From positions 62,001 to 126,000 of the forward strand of contig PEBW01000004.1 of the NCBI GenBank assembly GCA_003050565.1: DNA of 64,000 nt, in the 5' to 3' direction. The DNA is from Brockia lithotrophica (GTDB lineage Bacteria > Bacillota > Bacilli > Thermicanales > DSM-22653). Every line of letters begins with the position of its first letter. The first letter of the stretch is position 1. The notes beneath the pieces were generated by a model. The model saw nothing but the letters and a program-made list of their open reading frames with translations, was not told the origin of the DNA and made no database searches. Below are positions 62,428 to 64,000 of the stretch, piece after piece. The position numbers were made by a program, and so were the translations under genes.

Positions 62428-64000
62428 TCAATCCCAAAGCTGCCCCGTCTCTTCGTGCACGCTTGCCAGAGCTGCGCGCAGAGGTATCGCTTCTTCCGTC
62501 TCCCAAAACGCGGAATCGGCGAGGAGGCGTTCCGCTTCCTCGTGGGCGATCTGGAGCATGCGCAGCTCCCGAGGCGAATCGAGCTGGGTAAAGCGAAATT
62601 CCGGCAAACCGCTCTGCTTCGTGCCGAAGAGATCGCCCGGACCGCGGAGCTCGAAGTCCTTCTCCGCGATCTGGAACCCGTCCGTAAGCTCGCGAAAGAC
62701 GCGGAGGCGTTTGCGGCCGATCTCGGTGCGGGGATCGGCGACGAGAATGCAGTACGACTTGTGCGCACCCCGGCCGACGCGCCCCCGGAGCTGGTGAAGT
62801 TGGGCAAGGCCGAAGCGGTCTGCGTCGTAGATCACCATGACCGTGGCGTTCGGAACGTCTACCCCCACCTCGACCACCGTAGTAGATACGAGGACGTCGA
62901 GCTCGCCGGCGACGAAGGCGCGCATCACGCGGTCCTTTTCGCGCCCGGAGAGTCGTCCGTGGAGGAGGCCGACGCGCCGCCCGGGCAAAAAGTTCCGTAC
63001 CTGATCGTAGAGGTCGACGACGTTTTGGTAGTCGAGCTTGTCCGAAGCCTCGATGAGCGGCGCGATGACGTACGCTTGGCGCCCCCGTTCGATTTGGCCG
63101 TCGACGAAGGTGAGCACGTCGGCGAAGCGCTCCGGCGTCGTCCAGTGCGTCTCCACGGGCGTTCGGCCGGGGGGCATTTCGTCGAGGACGGAGACGTCCA
63201 GATCTCCGTACAAGAGGAGGGCAAGCGTCCGCGGGATCGGCGTCGCGCTCATGGAGAGGAGGTCGGGAACATCCCCCTTTTGCGCGAGCAGGCGCCGCTG
63301 CACGACGCCAAAGCGGTGCTGCTCGTCTACGACGATGAACCCGAGGTCGGCAAAGCGGACGTGCTCCGTGATCAGGGCGTGGGTCCCCACGGCCACGGGG
63401 ATCGAACCTTGGGCGAGTCCGAACAAGATTTCCTCCCGTTCGCGCCGCGGCGTCCGCCCCGTGAGAAGCGCAATCGGCACGTCTTCCGGCAAAAGACTGC
63501 GCAAGGTACGCACATGCTGTTCGGCGAGGATCTCCGTGGGCGCCATGAGCGCCGCCTGGCGCCCGCCGCGGACTACGGCGTAAATTGCCAACGTCGCCAC
63601 CGCGGTCTTTCCCGACCCGACGTCTCCCTGCAAAAGGCGGTTCATCGGGTGCGGTCCAAGGAGATCCGCGAAGATCTCTTGAACCGCGCGCCGCTGCGCC
63701 CCCGTGAGGGGGAAGGGCCAGCGCGAGGTGAGTTCGAGGACTTCCTCGGGACGAAAGCGGTGTTCCCGCGTCCTACGCGTACGCACGCGCACGTTCCGGG
63801 CCGCGAGGACCTTGAGTTGGTAGAGAAAAACCTCTTCGAAGGCCATGCGCCGCTTCGCCCAAAAGAGCTCGCGCTCGTCCGGAGGAAAGTGGAGGGTGCG
63901 CAGCGCCTCCCCCCGCGGGAGAAGGCGGTACTTCTCCCGAAGCGCCGCGGGCAGGGGATCGGGGATCTCGAGGTCGGGGAGGGAGAAGAGGAGGCGTACG
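62428..64000 (-). CDS. recG: ATP-dependent DNA helicase RecG, C-terminal part (cut by window end)
   Basis: About 524 codons are present; the N-terminal wedge lies beyond the edge. Walker A LLQGDVGSGKTAVA, DEQH box VVDEQHRFGV, SATPIPRT, TTVVEVGVDVP and QLRGRVGRG are intact, followed by the TRG-motif region DFELRGPGDLFGTKQSGLPE. RecG remodels stalled forks and Holliday junctions. The stop is 245 bases from rsmD. Confidence 0.96.
   Translation of the reverse strand, partial: VRLLFSLPDLEIPDPLPAALREKYRLLPRGEALRTLHFPPDERELFWAKRRMAFEEVFLYQLKVLAARNVRVRTRRTREHRFRPEEVLELTSRWPFPLTGAQRRAVQEIFADLLGPHPMNRLLQGDVGSGKTAVATLAIYAVVRGGRQAALMAPTEILAEQHVRTLRSLLPEDVPIALLTGRTPRREREEILFGLAQGSIPVAVGTHALITEHVRFADLGFIVVDEQHRFGVVQRRLLAQKGDVPDLLSMSATPIPRTLALLLYGDLDVSVLDEMPPGRTPVETHWTTPERFADVLTFVDGQIERGRQAYVIAPLIEASDKLDYQNVVDLYDQVRNFLPGRRVGLLHGRLSGREKDRVMRAFVAGELDVLVSTTVVEVGVDVPNATVMVIYDADRFGLAQLHQLRGRVGRGAHKSYCILVADPRTEIGRKRLRVFRELTDGFQIAEKDFELRGPGDLFGTKQSGLPEFRFTQLDSPRELRMLQIAHEEAERLLADSAFWETEEAIPLRAALASVHEETGQLWD

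Overview
The window is a GC-rich, gene-dense stretch of a chromosome from a spore-forming, flagellated Firmicute. The main evidence is a complete spoIIIAA-AH operon, spo0A, spoIVB, a pdaA-type deacetylase, motAB, and gene orders known from Bacillus: yqhH-yqhG opposite gcvT-gcvPA-gcvPB; yqhR-aroQ-pepP-efp-spoIIIA; accB-accC-asp23-nusB-folD-xseA-xseB-ispA-dxs-tlyA-argR-recN-spoIVB-spo0A. High GC, a membrane-bound uptake [NiFe] hydrogenase and many GTG/TTG starts would suit a thermophilic hydrogen-oxidising relative of the Bacilli (Hydrogenibacillus, Brockia or Kyrpidia come to mind). The species cannot be fixed from the sequence alone. No transposon, phage, CRISPR array, tRNA or rRNA gene was found.

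Layout. 1-3.9 kb (+): end of a pdaA-like gene, an ADP-forming acyl-CoA synthetase and a BioD/DRTGG protein. 3.9-5.1 kb (-): a baeRF (eRF1-like) protein. 5.2-7.1 kb (+): rarA and a lipoprotein. 7.1-8.6 kb (-): a beta-CASP-like metallohydrolase. 8.7-11.2 kb (+): motAB behind a sigma-D-like promoter, then nudF. 11.2-15.1 kb (-): MgtC-like and patatin-like proteins and an AMP-forming acyl-CoA synthetase. 15.2-19.1 kb (-): a three-gene membrane-bound [NiFe] hydrogenase operon. 19.4-23.4 kb (-): lpd, leucine dehydrogenase and spo0A, the last with sigma-A- and sigma-H-type promoters. 23.6-48.8 kb (-): one long stretch of housekeeping and sporulation genes. 49-50.2 kb (-): a metallo-beta-lactamase-fold protein and mntR. 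50.3-51.2 kb (+): dat. 51.2-57.3 kb (-): lipM, azlCD and gcvT-PA-PB. 57.4-60.4 kb (+): yqhH-yqhG. 60.3-64 kb (-): aroK, coaD, rsmD and recG, which is cut by the window edge.

Function. Hydrogen oxidation at the membrane (Tat-exported small subunit, large subunit, cytochrome b) lies next to branched-chain amino acid catabolism (leucine dehydrogenase, dihydrolipoyl dehydrogenase) and acyl-CoA activation. The E1 and E2 components, ptb and buk of a usual bkd cluster are not here. The lipoate-dependent glycine cleavage enzymes sit near LipM, but gcvH is elsewhere. No hydrogenase maturation gene is present.

The points most worth following are: a Cys-to-Pro change at the proximal FeS-cluster motif of the hydrogenase small subunit; a Trp-to-Gly change in the acyl pocket of the 'acetyl-CoA synthetase'; a dyad lying inside that gene's promoter; a run of hairpins between recG and rsmD with poly-T tracts facing outward on both strands; and a zinc-ribbon protein carrying an approximately 78-residue Trp/Asp/Glu tract. 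I did not find a clear new multi-gene system.
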